Source of the DNA: Pseudooceanicola nanhaiensis
Lineage (GTDB): Bacteria > Pseudomonadota > Alphaproteobacteria > Rhodobacterales > Rhodobacteraceae
Direction of reading: 5' to 3'
Assembly: GCF_020171315.1 (NCBI RefSeq)
Contig: NZ_JAIUZP010000012.1
Coordinates: 62,001-126,000 of the forward strand
Length of the DNA: 64,000 bases
In this document: positions 36,467-46,512 of the stretch, piece after piece
Layout of the letters: each line of letters opens with the position of its first letter
How positions within the stretch are numbered: the stretch's first letter is position 1
Program-made: the position numbers and the translations under genes
Notes under the pieces: generated by a model
Told to the model about the DNA's origin: nothing
Database searches by the model: none
The model's input: only the letters and a program-made list of their open reading frames with translations

Positions 36467-36583
36467 TCAGGTCTGGCTGAGCAGCACGATGGCGTAGATC
36501 AGCGAGAGTGCACCGGCAGCAAGGATGATCGTGTCGATCCCGATACGGGGGAGACGACGCGAGTTGCTGCCAAAATACTTCAT
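36467..36583 (-). CDS. Small membrane protein, 38 residues
   Basis: A short frame with a basic N-terminus (MKYFGSNSRRLPR) and one hydrophobic helix (about residues 15-35). AGAGGA lies 7 nt before the ATG, which supports translation. Not recognised as any family. It lies upstream of the hemerythrin gene on the same strand, 125 nt away, and is divergent from the acetyltransferase gene. Confidence 0.6.
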   Translation of the reverse strand: MKYFGSNSRRLPRIGIDTIILAAGALSLIYAIVLLSQT

Positions 36584-36778
36584 AACAAGGTCCTCTTTTA
36601 ATATCACAGGCCGCTTATCGGCGTGCATTGTGGCGGCATTGGGGAGGATTTGGGCCGTGGGTCGCGTCTTTTGCGGGCGGGGGCACGCGGGGCCCTTTCG
36701 CCCGGTCGCGGCGCTGCTAGGGTGGCGCGACATGCGCCCGCCGAGGGCCCGAACCTCCAGCAGAAGGATGCCGAACAT

Positions 36779-37498
36779 ATGAGCGAGGAGCGCCCCCGCG
36801 GGCCGGTCGTCGAGGGCTGGCAGGTACCACCCGCCCCGCCTGCCGATCTGGTGCTGGACGGCAATTGCGTCCGGCTGGAGCCGCTGCAGGCCGAACGTCA
36901 CGCGGCATTGCTGCATGACCAGTTCGACGGGCACGACTGGATCTGGGACTACATGGGCTATGGCCCGTTCCATTCCGCCGCCGCCTATCACCGCTGGATG
37001 CACGGGGTCGAAGACGGGACCGATCCGAAGTTTTTCGCGCTCTGGGACCTCGAGACGAAGGCCTGCGTCGGCGTCACCTCCTACCTGCGGATCACGCCTG
37101 CGGCGGGCTCCATCGAGGTGGGCAACATCCATTATGCGCCTGCCCTGCAACGCACCCGCGCCGCGACCGAGGCGATGGCGCTGATGATGCAATGGGCCTT
37201 CGACGCGGGCTATCGCCGCTATGAATGGAAATGCGATGCGCTGAACATGCCCTCGCGCCGGGCGGCACAGCGGCTGGGGTTCAGCTACGAGGGCACCTTC
37301 CGCAAGCATCTGATCGTGAAGGGCCGCAGCCGCGACACCGCGTGGTTCGCCATCACCGATGACCAGTGGCCCGCGCTGAAGGAGGCCTATGATGTCTGGC
37401 TGTCGCCCGCGAATTTCGACGCGCAGGGCCGCCAGCAGGAGAGGCTGGGCGATCTGACCCGCCTCGTGCGCGTCTCGGGCGATCCGCTTCAGGGCTAG
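36779..37498 (+). CDS. GNAT family acetyltransferase, RimJ/RimL-like
   Basis: A 239-residue acetyltransferase. The RimL-type opening LVLDGNCVRLEPLQ is near residue 22, the core runs through GVTSYLRITPAAGSIEVGN, and the C-terminal element RRAAQRLGFSYEGTFRKHL matches the family well. It could acetylate a protein N-terminus or a small molecule. The ATG at 36779 has AAGGA about 10 nt upstream. It ends at a terminator shared with ilvE. Confidence 0.85.
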   Translation: MSEERPRGPVVEGWQVPPAPPADLVLDGNCVRLEPLQAERHAALLHDQFDGHDWIWDYMGYGPFHSAAAYHRWMHGVEDGTDPKFFALWDLETKACVGVTSYLRITPAAGSIEVGNIHYAPALQRTRAATEAMALMMQWAFDAGYRRYEWKCDALNMPSRRAAQRLGFSYEGTFRKHLIVKGRSRDTAWFAITDDQWPALKEAYDVWLSPANFDAQGRQQERLGDLTRLVRVSGDPLQG

Positions 37499-37532
37499 AG
37501 GCCGGGCCGAGGCTCCGGTCTGACGAAATGAA

Positions 37533-37564
37533 AACGGCCCGCGTCTGGCGAGACGTGGGCCGTT
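37533..37564. terminator. Bidirectional terminator between GNAT gene and ilvE
   Basis: Stem AACGGCCC-GCGTCT paired with AGACGT-GGGCCGTT, loop GGCG. A run of A precedes it (37530-37534), giving T residues for the ilvE direction; the plus-strand tail is TTCT. Confidence 0.85.
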
Positions 37565-37584
37565 CTGTCGTCGAGGGGGCGGGA

Positions 37585-38460
37585 TCAGACCTTCAGGTCG
37601 CCCTGCGCCCAGTCCCAGTAAAGCTCCCGCGCGCGTTTGGTCACCGGGCCGATCTGGTACTGGCGATCCTCGAAGGCGCTGACCGGGGTCACCTTGTTCA
37701 GGTTGCCCGAGAGGAAGACCTCGTCCGCCGCTTCGAAATCGGCGTAGGACAGGACGGCCTCGGTCACGGTGAAGCCATCGGCGCGCAGGTTGGCGATGTG
37801 CCGTGCGCGGGTGATGCCCGACAGGAAGGTGCCGTTGGCGATCGGGGTGAAGACCTCGCCGTCGCGCACCATGAAGACGTTGGCGGTGGCGCTTTCGGCC
37901 ACGTTGCCCATGGCATCGGTCACGAGGGCATTGGCAAAGCCGCGTGCGCGGGCCTCGCGCAGCATCCGCCCGTTGTTGGGGTAGAGCGCCCCGGCCTTGG
38001 CGTTGCAGACCGCGTCGGCCAGCACGGGACGGCGGAAGGAGGTCTTGCACAGCGTCGTGGCGGCCTCGGCAGGCGCCATGGGGATCTCTTCCAGCGCGAT
38101 GGCAAAGCCGGTGGCGTCTTCGGTGTGCTTGGGCACCAGAACGGTCTCGTCGCCATCGGTGGCCCAGTACATCGGCCGGATGTAGACGGCGGCACCCTTT
38201 GGATAGGCGCGCAGGCCTTCCAGCGCGATCTCGACCATCTCCTCGGGGGCGACGGTGGGCTTGATCCACATGGATTCCGCCGAGCGGTTCACCCGGGCGC
38301 AGTGCTTGGCGAGGTCCGGGGTCAGCCCGTCGAAGAGCCGCGCGCCGTCGAAGACGCTGGAGCCCTGCCACATCGCGTGATCGCTCGCGCCCAGGACGCG
38401 CACGTCGCCTTCGTGCCAGGTGCCGTTGTAGTAGGTGCGGATACCGGTTCCGGCTGCCAT
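37585..38460 (-). CDS. ilvE: Branched-chain amino acid aminotransferase, fold type IV PLP enzyme
   Basis: A 291-residue aminotransferase acting in leucine, isoleucine and valine metabolism. The probable PLP Lys is in CNAKAGALYPNNGRML; the family's AESATANVFMV and FLSGITRARHI elements and the ELYWDWAQ end are present. ATG 38460 follows AAGGAG at 8 nt, so longer upstream frames are rejected. D-amino acid or 4-amino-4-deoxychorismate lyase relatives share the fold, but the length and motifs favour BCAT. Confidence 0.85.
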   Translation of the reverse strand: MAAGTGIRTYYNGTWHEGDVRVLGASDHAMWQGSSVFDGARLFDGLTPDLAKHCARVNRSAESMWIKPTVAPEEMVEIALEGLRAYPKGAAVYIRPMYWATDGDETVLVPKHTEDATGFAIALEEIPMAPAEAATTLCKTSFRRPVLADAVCNAKAGALYPNNGRMLREARARGFANALVTDAMGNVAESATANVFMVRDGEVFTPIANGTFLSGITRARHIANLRADGFTVTEAVLSYADFEAADEVFLSGNLNKVTPVSAFEDRQYQIGPVTKRARELYWDWAQGDLKV

Positions 38461-38836
38461 CGTCTTGCTCCTTCTTGTCGCGCGACCCTTATGACAAGAG
38501 GCGGCGGCAGGGGAAAGCCCCCCGGGCGGGAGGCCGAATTGCCCCCGGCGCGGGGCCGGGGGCATTCGATGATGAAATCGGCAGCAAGAATGGTCGGGGG
38601 CCACCGGGCGCGGCGGCCGGAATGGGCCGGCAAGCACCTGCGGGCCCTGCCGTATTTGTGCTGGGGACACGAGCGCGGGGCAGGACAGGGCGGGGCAGAG
38701 GCATGCAGGCCACCGGCACGCTAGGGGCGTTTCATGACGGATCGGTGGCAGACCGGTAACGGCAAGATGAACGTTTCATGTCAGGCTTTTGGCCCGCTGG
38801 CGCCCACGGGCGGTCCATCGGGTGCCTCACCTGACG
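38461..38836. other. Intergenic stretch with one strong hairpin
   Basis: About 375 nt with no supported gene. At 38540-38564 a perfect 10-bp stem TGCCCCCGGC / GCCGGGGGCA with a 5-nt loop lies between the VOC gene end and the ilvE start. No T tract follows on either strand. The ilvE promoter must be here, but I could not assign it. Confidence 0.5.
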
Positions 38837-39325
38837 TCAGTCCGCCTCGGCCAGAAGCGTGTCGAGGTCGAGGCGCCGGGTGAACATCACCAGCTCGCCG
38901 GCCTCGTCCCGGGGCCAGTCGGCCTGCGGGCGGTCCCAGTAGAGTTCCACGCCGTTGCCATCGGGATCGTGGAGGTAGAGCGCCTCGCTCACCCCGTGGT
39001 CGGAGGCACCGTCGAGGGTGACGCCCTTGGCCCGCAGCTGTTTCAGCACATTGGCGAGGTCACGCCGCGTGGGATAGAGGAAGGCCGAATGATAGAGGCC
39101 CGGATAGTGAACCGGGGCCGGTTCGCTGCCTTCGCTGTGCCAGGTGTTCAGGCCGATATGGTGGTGGTAGCCCCCGGCCGACAGAAAAGCGGCCTTGGCG
39201 CCATAGCGCTGTTGCAGTTCGAACCCCAGCACGTCGCCGTAGAAGGCAATCGCGCGGTCGAGGTCCGAGACCTTGAGGTGGACATGGCCGACGCGGGCGC
39301 CGGCGGGAGCGGTATAGGTGGTCAT
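38837..39325 (-). CDS. VOC family (glyoxalase/dioxygenase-like) protein
   Basis: A 162-residue vicinal oxygen chelate protein of the CatE-like type. It opens with VGHVHLKVSDLDRAIAFYGDVLGF, carries HHHIGLNTWHSEG in the middle and ends with YLHDPDGNGVELYWDRP, where the final Glu is a metal ligand. Substrate unknown; extradiol dioxygenase or glyoxalase-type chemistry is possible. AAAGGA is 8 nt before the chosen ATG. Confidence 0.85.
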   Translation of the reverse strand: MTTYTAPAGARVGHVHLKVSDLDRAIAFYGDVLGFELQQRYGAKAAFLSAGGYHHHIGLNTWHSEGSEPAPVHYPGLYHSAFLYPTRRDLANVLKQLRAKGVTLDGASDHGVSEALYLHDPDGNGVELYWDRPQADWPRDEAGELVMFTRRLDLDTLLAEAD

Positions 39326-39577
39326 CGTCGTGTCCTTTCTCGGGCGGGCGCCGCGGCCTCTGTGGGGGCGCCCTGTCGTTGACGCAAAGGTAGGCGTCTG
39401 TCCCCCGTGGCACCATTCCGCAATTCCGGACCTATTCTGTGCAGGACCGCGCGAAGCGGGCCCGCGCCGATGACGCCGGTTTGAGGCCGCAAAGCCCCGC
39501 CCGCGCTTGACCTTCCGGCCCTCAGGCGACACCTTCCGCCCGGATCAAGCACCAGACCCGGCGGAGCCACGGACCAG

Positions 39578-40856
39578 ATGCAGAGCAGAGTTTCCCCCTT
39601 CGCCCCCTTCGAATGGCTGATCGCTTGGCGCTACCTGCGGGCCCGGCGCTCGGAAGGGGGTGTCAGCGTGATGACATGGATCTCGCTGATCGGGATCACG
39701 CTGGCGGTCTGGGCGCTGATTGCCACGCTGGCAGTGCGCTCGGGCTTCCGCGAGGAATTCGTCGATACGATCCTCGGCGCCAACGCCCATGTGACGGTCT
39801 ATTCCGCCGGGGTCCGCTCCGACACGGGCTACATCGACCGGACGCTGCATGACTACGAGGCGATGGCCGACCGCGTGCGCGCGGTGCCGGGCGTCAGCCG
39901 CGTGGCGCCCCTCGTGCGCAGCCAGGTGATGGCCAATGTGCGGGGCCGCAACGCGGGCGTCGAGGTCTTCGGCATCACGCCGGAAAACCTCTCGACCGTG
40001 CCGCGCATCGCCGAACCTCTGGAGTCGCGCGGCGACTTCTCCCGCTTCGGCGAGGGGATCGCCATCGGCTCCGGCGTGGCGCGGGAGCTGGGCGTGGACG
40101 TGGGGGGCAAGGTCAAGCTGATCTCGCCCGACGGGGTCAAGACGGCCTTTGGCACCTCGCCCCGGACGCAGGTCTACGAGGTCACCTACATCTTCACCGC
40201 CGGGCGCTATGACATCGACCGCACGCGGGTCTACATGCCCTTCGCCGAGGCGCAAACCTTCTTCAACCGCGATGGCGTGGCCGATGAGCTGGAGGTCATG
40301 GTGGACGACCCCGAGGATGTCGACAAGCTCGACACCGCGCTCTTTGCCGCGGCCGGGGACAATGCGCTTCTTTGGACGTGGCGCGATGCGCAGGGCGGCT
40401 TCCTGCGCGCCCTTGATGTGGAGGACAACGTAATGTTCATCCTCATGTCGATCCTCGTGCTGATCGCGGCGATGAACATCGTTTCGGGGCTGATCATGCT
40501 GGTGAAGAACAAGGGCCGCGACATCGGCATCCTGCGCACCATGGGCCTGACCGAGGGCTCGGTCCTGCGGGTCTTCTTCATCTGCGGCGCCTTCACCGGG
40601 CTGATCGGCACGGCGGTGGGCGTCGTGCTGGGCTGCCTCTTCGCGATCTACATCGACCAGATCTTTGCCGTGGTGAACTACATCGCCGGGGGCGGGGTCT
40701 GGGATCCGGCGATCCGTGGCATCTACGAGGTGCCCGCCAAGCTGGAGCTGAACGACGTGCTCTCGGCCGTTGGCCTGTCGCTTGGGCTGTCCTTCATCGT
40801 TACCATCTTCCCCGCGCGCCGCGCCGCCCGGATGAACCCCGTGGAGGCCCTGCGCT

Positions 40857-40864
<8 letters not shown>
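39578..40864 (+). CDS. Lipoprotein-releasing ABC transporter permease (LolC/LolE family)
   Basis: A 428-residue inner membrane protein that helps detach lipoproteins from the inner membrane for transport to the outer membrane. The N-terminus [21 protein letters not shown] and first membrane helix are typical, a large periplasmic domain follows, then three helices with the FtsX-like core ([21 protein letters not shown]). The end [14 protein letters not shown] is the family signature. One permease gene instead of separate lolC and lolE suggests a homodimeric LolF-like form. It overlaps lolD by eight bases. Confidence 0.93.
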
Positions 40865-41537
<673 letters not shown>

Positions 41538-41589
41538 TCCGGGTTTCTGTTCGGGGCCCGGCCCCGGGCGCGCACCACGCCCAAAGAGA

Positions 41590-41680
41590 AGCGCCCCGCC
41601 AGAGGCGGAGCGCCAAAATTCTTCGAAGAATTTTGCCAAGAATTTTCGAAAATTCTTGGGTGCCCCGCCGCGGGGGCACC
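41590..41680. repeat. Array of four adjacent inverted repeats between convergent lolD and parE
   Basis: In order: a GCGCCCCGCC/GGCGGAGCGC hairpin (41590-41612); a 22-bp perfect palindrome at 41614-41635 with core AAAATTCTTCGAAGAATTTT; a 24-bp perfect palindrome at 41636-41659 with core AAGAATTTTCGAAAATTCTT; and a GGTGCCCC/GGGGCACC hairpin (41659-41680). The two central ones are AT-rich islands in GC-rich DNA. T runs occur on both strands, so the array can work as a bidirectional terminator. Confidence 0.9.
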
Positions 41681-41682
41681 GC

Positions 41683-43641
41683 TCAGAGGTCGAGGTCTTC
41701 GACGAAGCGCGCGTTTTCCTGGATGTACTGGAACCGCAGCTCGGGCTTCTTGCCCATCAGCCGCTCCACGAGGTCGCCGGTCTCGCCCGGTTCGTCCTCG
41801 TCGATCGTCACCCGGATCAGCGTGCGCGAGCCGGGGTCCATCGTGGTTTCCTTCAGGTCCTTCGCGTCCATCTCGCCCAGACCCTTGAAGCGCTGCACGT
41901 CGATCTTGCCCTTGCCGCCAAGGCCGATCTCCATCATGCGCTCCTTCTCGGCGTCGTCCGCCACGTAGATGCGCTTGTCGCCCTGGGTCAGCCGGTAGAG
42001 CGGCGGGCAGGCGAGGTAGAGGTGTCCGTGGTCGATCAGCGGCCGCATCTGGGTGAAGAAGAAGGTCATCAAGAGCGCGGCGATATGCGCGCCGTCGACG
42101 TCTGCGTCAGTCATGATGATGATCTTGTCATACCGCAGGTCGTCGATGTTGAACTTGGTCCCCAGTCCCACGCCCATGGCTTGGCACAGATCGTTGATCT
42201 CCTGGTTGGAGCCGATCTTGTTCGAGGCCGCGCCAAGCACGTTGAGGATCTTGCCCCGCAGCGGCAGCAGCGCCTGTGTCTTGCGGTCCCGCCCCATCTT
42301 GGCAGAACCCCCGGCCGAGTCACCCTCGACAAGAAACAGCTCGGTCCCGTCGCGGGTGTTGGTGGAACAGTCGGTCAGCTTGCCGGGCAGGCGCAGCTTC
42401 TTGGTCGCCGACTTCCGCTGGGTTTCCTTTTCCTGGCGGCGGCGCATCCGCTCCTCGGCGCGCAGCACGAGGAAGTCGAGGATCGCGCCTGCCGACTTGG
42501 TGTCGGAGGCCAGCCAGTTGTCGAAGTGGTCGCGCACCGCGCCTTCCACCAACTTCTGCGCCTCGGTGGTGGCCAGCCGGTCCTTGGTCTGGCCTACGAA
42601 CTCGGGCTCGCGGATGAAGCAGGAGACGAGGGCACAGCCCCCTGTCAGCAGGTCGTCCCGCGTGATCTGCTGGGCCTTCTTGTTGTTCACAAGCTCGCCG
42701 TAGGCCTTGATCCCCTTCAGGATCGCCGACCAGAAGCCCGCCACGTGGGTGCCGCCCTCGGGCGTGGGCACGGTGTTACAGTAGGACTGGATGAACCCGT
42801 CGCGCGACGGCGTCCAGTTGATCGCCCATTCCACCCGGCCCGGCACGCCGAAGCGTTCCTGAAACTCGACCCGCCCGCCAAAGGGCGCGTCGGCATAGGT
42901 CGAGGCGCCGTTCAGCGTCTCGTTCAGGTAGTCCGACAGGCCGCCGGGGAAGTGGAAGGTCGCCTCGGTCGGGGTCTGGCCGTCGTCGATGGCGGTCTTC
43001 CAGCGGATTTCCACGCCGGAGAAGAGGTAGGCCTTGGACCGGATCGAGGCGAAGAGCCGCGCCGGCTTGAATCGGTGCGAGCCGAAGATCTCGGGGTCGG
43101 CGTGGAAGGTCGTCGTGGTGCCGCGCCGGTTGGGGGCGGCGCCGATTTCCTGCACCGGACCCAGCGGGATGCCGCGCGAGAAGCGCTGTTCCACCAGCTT
43201 GCGGTCGCGGGCCACCTGCACGACCATCGAATCCGACAGCGCGTTCACTACCGAGGCGCCCACGCCGTGCAGGCCGCCCGAGGTCTCGTAGGCCTTGCCG
43301 CCGAACTTGCCGCCCGCGTGCAGGGTGCACAGGATCACCTCCAGCGCCGACTTGCCGGGGAACTTGGGGTGCGGGTCGAAGGGCATGCCGCGACCGTTAT
43401 CGCGCACGCTGATCGAGTAATCGTCGTGAAGCTCGACCTCGATGCGGTTGGCGTGGCCGGCGACGGCCTCGTCCATCGAGTTGTCGAGGATCTCGGCCAC
43501 CATGTGGTGCAGGGCGCGCTCGTCCGTGCCGCCGATGTACATGCCGGGGCGCTTGCGGACGGGCTCCAGCCCTTCCAGCACTTCGATCGAGGATGCGTCG
43601 TAGGTATCGGCCGCTGTGGCGGCCAGAAGGTCGTCGGCCAT
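41683..43641 (-). CDS. parE: DNA topoisomerase IV subunit B
   Basis: A 652-residue GHKL ATPase subunit that with ParC unlinks daughter chromosomes. ATP site: EILDNSMDEAVAGHA, DNGRGMPFDPH and TSGGLHGVGASVVNALS. The TOPRIM domain holds EGDSAGGSAKMGRDRKTQAL and PLRGKILNV, then DADVDGAH. The length and lack of a GyrB-type insertion favour ParE. The ATG at 43641 is preferred; the frame extends 27 codons upstream without support. Confidence 0.93.
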   Translation of the reverse strand: MADDLLAATAADTYDASSIEVLEGLEPVRKRPGMYIGGTDERALHHMVAEILDNSMDEAVAGHANRIEVELHDDYSISVRDNGRGMPFDPHPKFPGKSALEVILCTLHAGGKFGGKAYETSGGLHGVGASVVNALSDSMVVQVARDRKLVEQRFSRGIPLGPVQEIGAAPNRRGTTTTFHADPEIFGSHRFKPARLFASIRSKAYLFSGVEIRWKTAIDDGQTPTEATFHFPGGLSDYLNETLNGASTYADAPFGGRVEFQERFGVPGRVEWAINWTPSRDGFIQSYCNTVPTPEGGTHVAGFWSAILKGIKAYGELVNNKKAQQITRDDLLTGGCALVSCFIREPEFVGQTKDRLATTEAQKLVEGAVRDHFDNWLASDTKSAGAILDFLVLRAEERMRRRQEKETQRKSATKKLRLPGKLTDCSTNTRDGTELFLVEGDSAGGSAKMGRDRKTQALLPLRGKILNVLGAASNKIGSNQEINDLCQAMGVGLGTKFNIDDLRYDKIIIMTDADVDGAHIAALLMTFFFTQMRPLIDHGHLYLACPPLYRLTQGDKRIYVADDAEKERMMEIGLGGKGKIDVQRFKGLGEMDAKDLKETTMDPGSRTLIRVTIDEDEPGETGDLVERLMGKKPELRFQYIQENARFVEDLDL

Positions 43642-43791
43642 GGGCTGCTCTGGTCTCTCTTGATTGCCGGACACTATGGCAGGCTCACGCCCCGGAGAAA
43701 AGGGGGCAGCCCGGTTATCCACAGCTATCGACCACTGCAGGTGGTAGCCGTCCCGGCGGAAGGCGCGAAATCGGCCCCGTCAGGCGGCCTT

Positions 43792-45159
43792 TCAGGCGGC
43801 CAGACCGGCCTGACGGGCGGGCAGGACGGTGCGCCAGAATCGGCTCATCATCAGGGCCGCCGCCGAGGCGAGGCCCGAGGCGAGGCCCAGCCAGACGCCC
43901 ACGCCGCCCATCTCCAGCACGAAGCCCAGCAGGTAGGCCATCGGCGCGCCGATCCCCCAGTAGGAGAGCGCGGCATAGAGCATCGGGCGCCGCGTGTCCT
44001 GCACCCCGCGCAACAGGCCGAGCGCCATGACCTGGCCCGCGTCCATCAGCTGGAAGAAGGCCGCCGCCGCCAGCAGCACCTTGCCCATGGCGATCACCGT
44101 GGCGCGCTGCGGATCGTCGGGCGACAGGAACAGGCTGACCAGCGTTTCGGGCAGCAGCAGGTAGAGCGCGATGGTCAGCACCACGAAGCCCGCCGAGAGC
44201 GCAAGCGCCACTTCGGCCCCGCGTTTCACCCCCAGCCAGTCGCCCGCGCCCTGCGCCCGCCCGGCGCGGATCGTGGCGGCGTTGGAGAGGCCGAGGTGCA
44301 CCATGAAGGTGATCGAGGTCACCTGCATCGCGATCCCGTGGGCCGCCAGCGGCACGGCCCCCAGCCAGCCCATCATCACCGCGGAGGCGGCGAAGAGCCC
44401 GACCTCGGCCACGACTGTGATGCCGATCGGCCAGCCCAGCTTGAAGACACCCGCGAGCGCCTCCACATCGGGGCGCCAGATGCGGCGGAAGAGCTCTGCC
44501 TCGGGTGTCACGACCTGCACGTAGACGATGAGGCCGAGGAAGCTGAAGGCATGGACCGCGACCGAGGAAATTGCCGCCCCGCGCAGGCCCAGTTCCGGGA
44601 AGCCCCAGTTGCCGAAGATCAGCAGCCAGTTGCCGAAGGCGTTCACGGCGACGGCGGCCAGCGTCACCCAGAAGACCACGCGCGTGCGCTCCAGCGCGGC
44701 GAGGTAGTTGCGCAGCACGGTGACCCCGAGGGCCGGGAAGATCGCCCAGCCGGCGATCCGCAGGTACTCGCCCGCGCCCTGCGCCACTTCCGGCGTCTGG
44801 CCGAGGGCCGCCAGCACGCTGTCCGCCGTCAGCAGCAGCGGCATCACCGCGACGCCGTAGAGCGCCGAAAGCCAGAAGGCCATCCGGGTCAGCCGGCGCG
44901 AGCGGGTGAGGTCACCCTGGGCTTCGGCCTCGGCCACCAGCGGCGACAGCGCGAAGGCAAAGCCCGAGCCGAAGAGCAGCAGCACGACGAACATGGAGTT
45001 GGCGAGGACCTCTGCGGCGAGCGCCGCCACGTCGTACCAGCCGAGCATGGCCGCATCGGTGATCCCGATGAGCATCTGCGCCACCTGGCTGCCGATCAGC
45101 GGCAGGCCGAGAACCAGCACCGCGCGGGCGTGCTGGGTGTATGTGAGGTCTCTTCCCAT
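43792..45159 (-). CDS. MATE family efflux transporter (NorM-like)
   Basis: A 455-residue inner membrane protein with about 12 helices. The family opening VLGLPLIGSQVAQMLIGITDAAMLGWYD is near residue 17, and the QVTSITFMVHLGLSNAATIRAGRA element marks the second half. It probably exports cationic drugs or metabolites in exchange for Na+ or H+. Single gene downstream of nothing co-directional; parE follows on the same strand 150 nt away. Confidence 0.92.
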   Translation of the reverse strand: MGRDLTYTQHARAVLVLGLPLIGSQVAQMLIGITDAAMLGWYDVAALAAEVLANSMFVVLLLFGSGFAFALSPLVAEAEAQGDLTRSRRLTRMAFWLSALYGVAVMPLLLTADSVLAALGQTPEVAQGAGEYLRIAGWAIFPALGVTVLRNYLAALERTRVVFWVTLAAVAVNAFGNWLLIFGNWGFPELGLRGAAISSVAVHAFSFLGLIVYVQVVTPEAELFRRIWRPDVEALAGVFKLGWPIGITVVAEVGLFAASAVMMGWLGAVPLAAHGIAMQVTSITFMVHLGLSNAATIRAGRAQGAGDWLGVKRGAEVALALSAGFVVLTIALYLLLPETLVSLFLSPDDPQRATVIAMGKVLLAAAAFFQLMDAGQVMALGLLRGVQDTRRPMLYAALSYWGIGAPMAYLLGFVLEMGGVGVWLGLASGLASAAALMMSRFWRTVLPARQAGLAA

Positions 45160-45278
45160 GGGAAAGGGCCATAGAGCCCGGCCCCGATCCGGGCAAGAGC
45201 GCCGGGCCCGGTGCCGCGCACCATGCCGCTACGTCTCTGAGCGCTATCGCACGGATGGGGCAGGGAGGCCGGCGGGCT

Positions 45279-45304
45279 GGTCCCGCCCGACGAGGGGCGG
45301 GACC
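45279..45304. other. Perfect 10-bp hairpin downstream of the NicO gene
   Basis: GGTCCCGCCC pairs with GGGCGGGACC around GACGAG. It lies about 100 nt after the NicO stop and upstream of the MATE gene, without a T tract. Short direct repeats of GGCTCAGTTCGG also follow the NicO stop (45379-45408). Confidence 0.5.
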
Positions 45305-45405
45305 CTTCGGCCGCAGCGGGGGCAATGTCGTGGTGCGGCACGTGGGCCGGGCAGCCTGTCGTCGCGGCGTGGCTCCGCGGCTCAGTTCGGGGCTCAGTTC
45401 GGGCC

Positions 45406-46512
45406 TCAGAGGGAGGGCAGCAGCATCTGCAGCGCCAGCAGGGCGATCATCAGCCCGGCGGCCAGTTCCAGCGTGGCGAGGGCGCGGGCGCCGTGGCGGG
45501 CGTCGGGCAGGGCCTCGGCCAGCCGGGCGCGGGTGCTGTCGCGCAGCGCGACCGAGATCAGTGCCACCGCCACGGTCAGGCTGGCGGTGCCGAGCCCCAT
45601 GACGAAGGCCCCCGCGATGCCCGCGCCGGTCAGCCCCATGCGCCACGTCAGGATCAACAGGAAGAGCGCCCCGGTGCAGGGCCGGATCGCGATCGCGCCC
45701 ACCAGAAGGACGGCATCGCGCAGGCCGTGGACCTTCTCGGCGTCCTCGGGGGAGGGGCCGTGGACATGCCCGCAGGAACAGGTCGCGCCATGGGTATGGT
45801 CGTGGGCATGATCGTGGACATGCGCATGGGCGTGAGGGGACGTACGGGGCGTTGCCTCCGCCGCCTCGGGGGGATGCGCTTCGTGGGCGTGGGCGTGGGC
45901 GTGGGCGTGGGCGTGGGCGTGGGCGTGGGCGTGGGCGTGGGCGTGGGCGTTCCGCGCGCCGCGCAGGCTCCGCCACAGGTGCCGCAGGCCGCGCAGCGCC
46001 AGCCAGAGGCCGATCATCCCCACGGCGGCGTAGGAGGCGGGGGCGAGCCAGTCCTCGGCCAGTCCCACGGTTTCCTCTCGCCCCCAGCCCAGCACGGTTA
46101 GCGCGCCATAGACCACCAGCACCGCCATGGCGGCCTGCCCGAGGCTCGACAGGACGGCCAGCAGCGACAGTCGCAGCGCGGCCACGGGCCGTCCGAGGCC
46201 ATAGCCTCCGAGCAGCAGCTTGCCGTGCCCCGGACCGGCGGCGTGGAAGAACCCATAGGCAAAGCAGAGCGTCATCAGCCCGGTCATCGCCGCCGGATCG
46301 CCGCCTTTCAGCCGCCGGATCGTGCCGGCCATGGCGTTCTGGACGTCGCGCTGGTTGGCCGCCGCCCAGCGGGAAATCCGCTCCGCCCCGCCAAAGCCCC
46401 AGAGCCAGAGCGCGACACCGGCGCAGGCCAGCGGCACCAGCAGCCAGAGCCACCGCATCCACCGCATCCGGGGCCGCGAGGTGGGCGCGCGGAACGTGTC
46501 GTGCAGGCTCAT
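45406..46512 (-). CDS. NicO-family nickel/cobalt transporter with His-Ala repeat loop
   Basis: A 368-residue inner membrane protein. The family motif GFFHAAGPGHGKLLLGGYGLG is near residue 90. Between membrane segments lies a loop with an uninterrupted run of about 12 His-Ala pairs followed by HVHDHAHDHTHGATCSCGHVHG, an evident metal-binding region. The second half has the AIRPCTGALFLLILTW element. It overlaps the DUF1007 gene by ATGA, a common pair in proteobacteria. Transport of Ni, Co or another divalent metal is likely; the direction is not clear. Confidence 0.88.
   Translation of the reverse strand: MSLHDTFRAPTSRPRMRWMRWLWLLVPLACAGVALWLWGFGGAERISRWAAANQRDVQNAMAGTIRRLKGGDPAAMTGLMTLCFAYGFFHAAGPGHGKLLLGGYGLGRPVAALRLSLLAVLSSLGQAAMAVLVVYGALTVLGWGREETVGLAEDWLAPASYAAVGMIGLWLALRGLRHLWRSLRGARNAHAHAHAHAHAHAHAHAHAHAHEAHPPEAAEATPRTSPHAHAHVHDHAHDHTHGATCSCGHVHGPSPEDAEKVHGLRDAVLLVGAIAIRPCTGALFLLILTWRMGLTGAGIAGAFVMGLGTASLTVAVALISVALRDSTRARLAEALPDARHGARALATLELAAGLMIALLALQMLLPSL
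45883..45950. repeat. Hexanucleotide microsatellite inside the NicO gene
   Basis: Eleven tandem copies of GTGGGC plus two bases; on the coding strand this is GCCCAC, i.e. Ala-His. Since the unit is 6 bp, gain or loss of copies keeps the frame and changes the number of His residues. Confidence 0.95.

Noticed and set aside
41683-43641. parE read as gyrB
   Set aside because: About 650 residues without a GyrB-type insertion; motif spacing and length fit topoisomerase IV. ParC was not in the window, so this is by sequence only.
41656-45174. Long plus-strand frame opposite parE and the MATE gene
   Set aside because: Spans two well-supported minus-strand genes and the gap between them; no domain features and no ribosome site.
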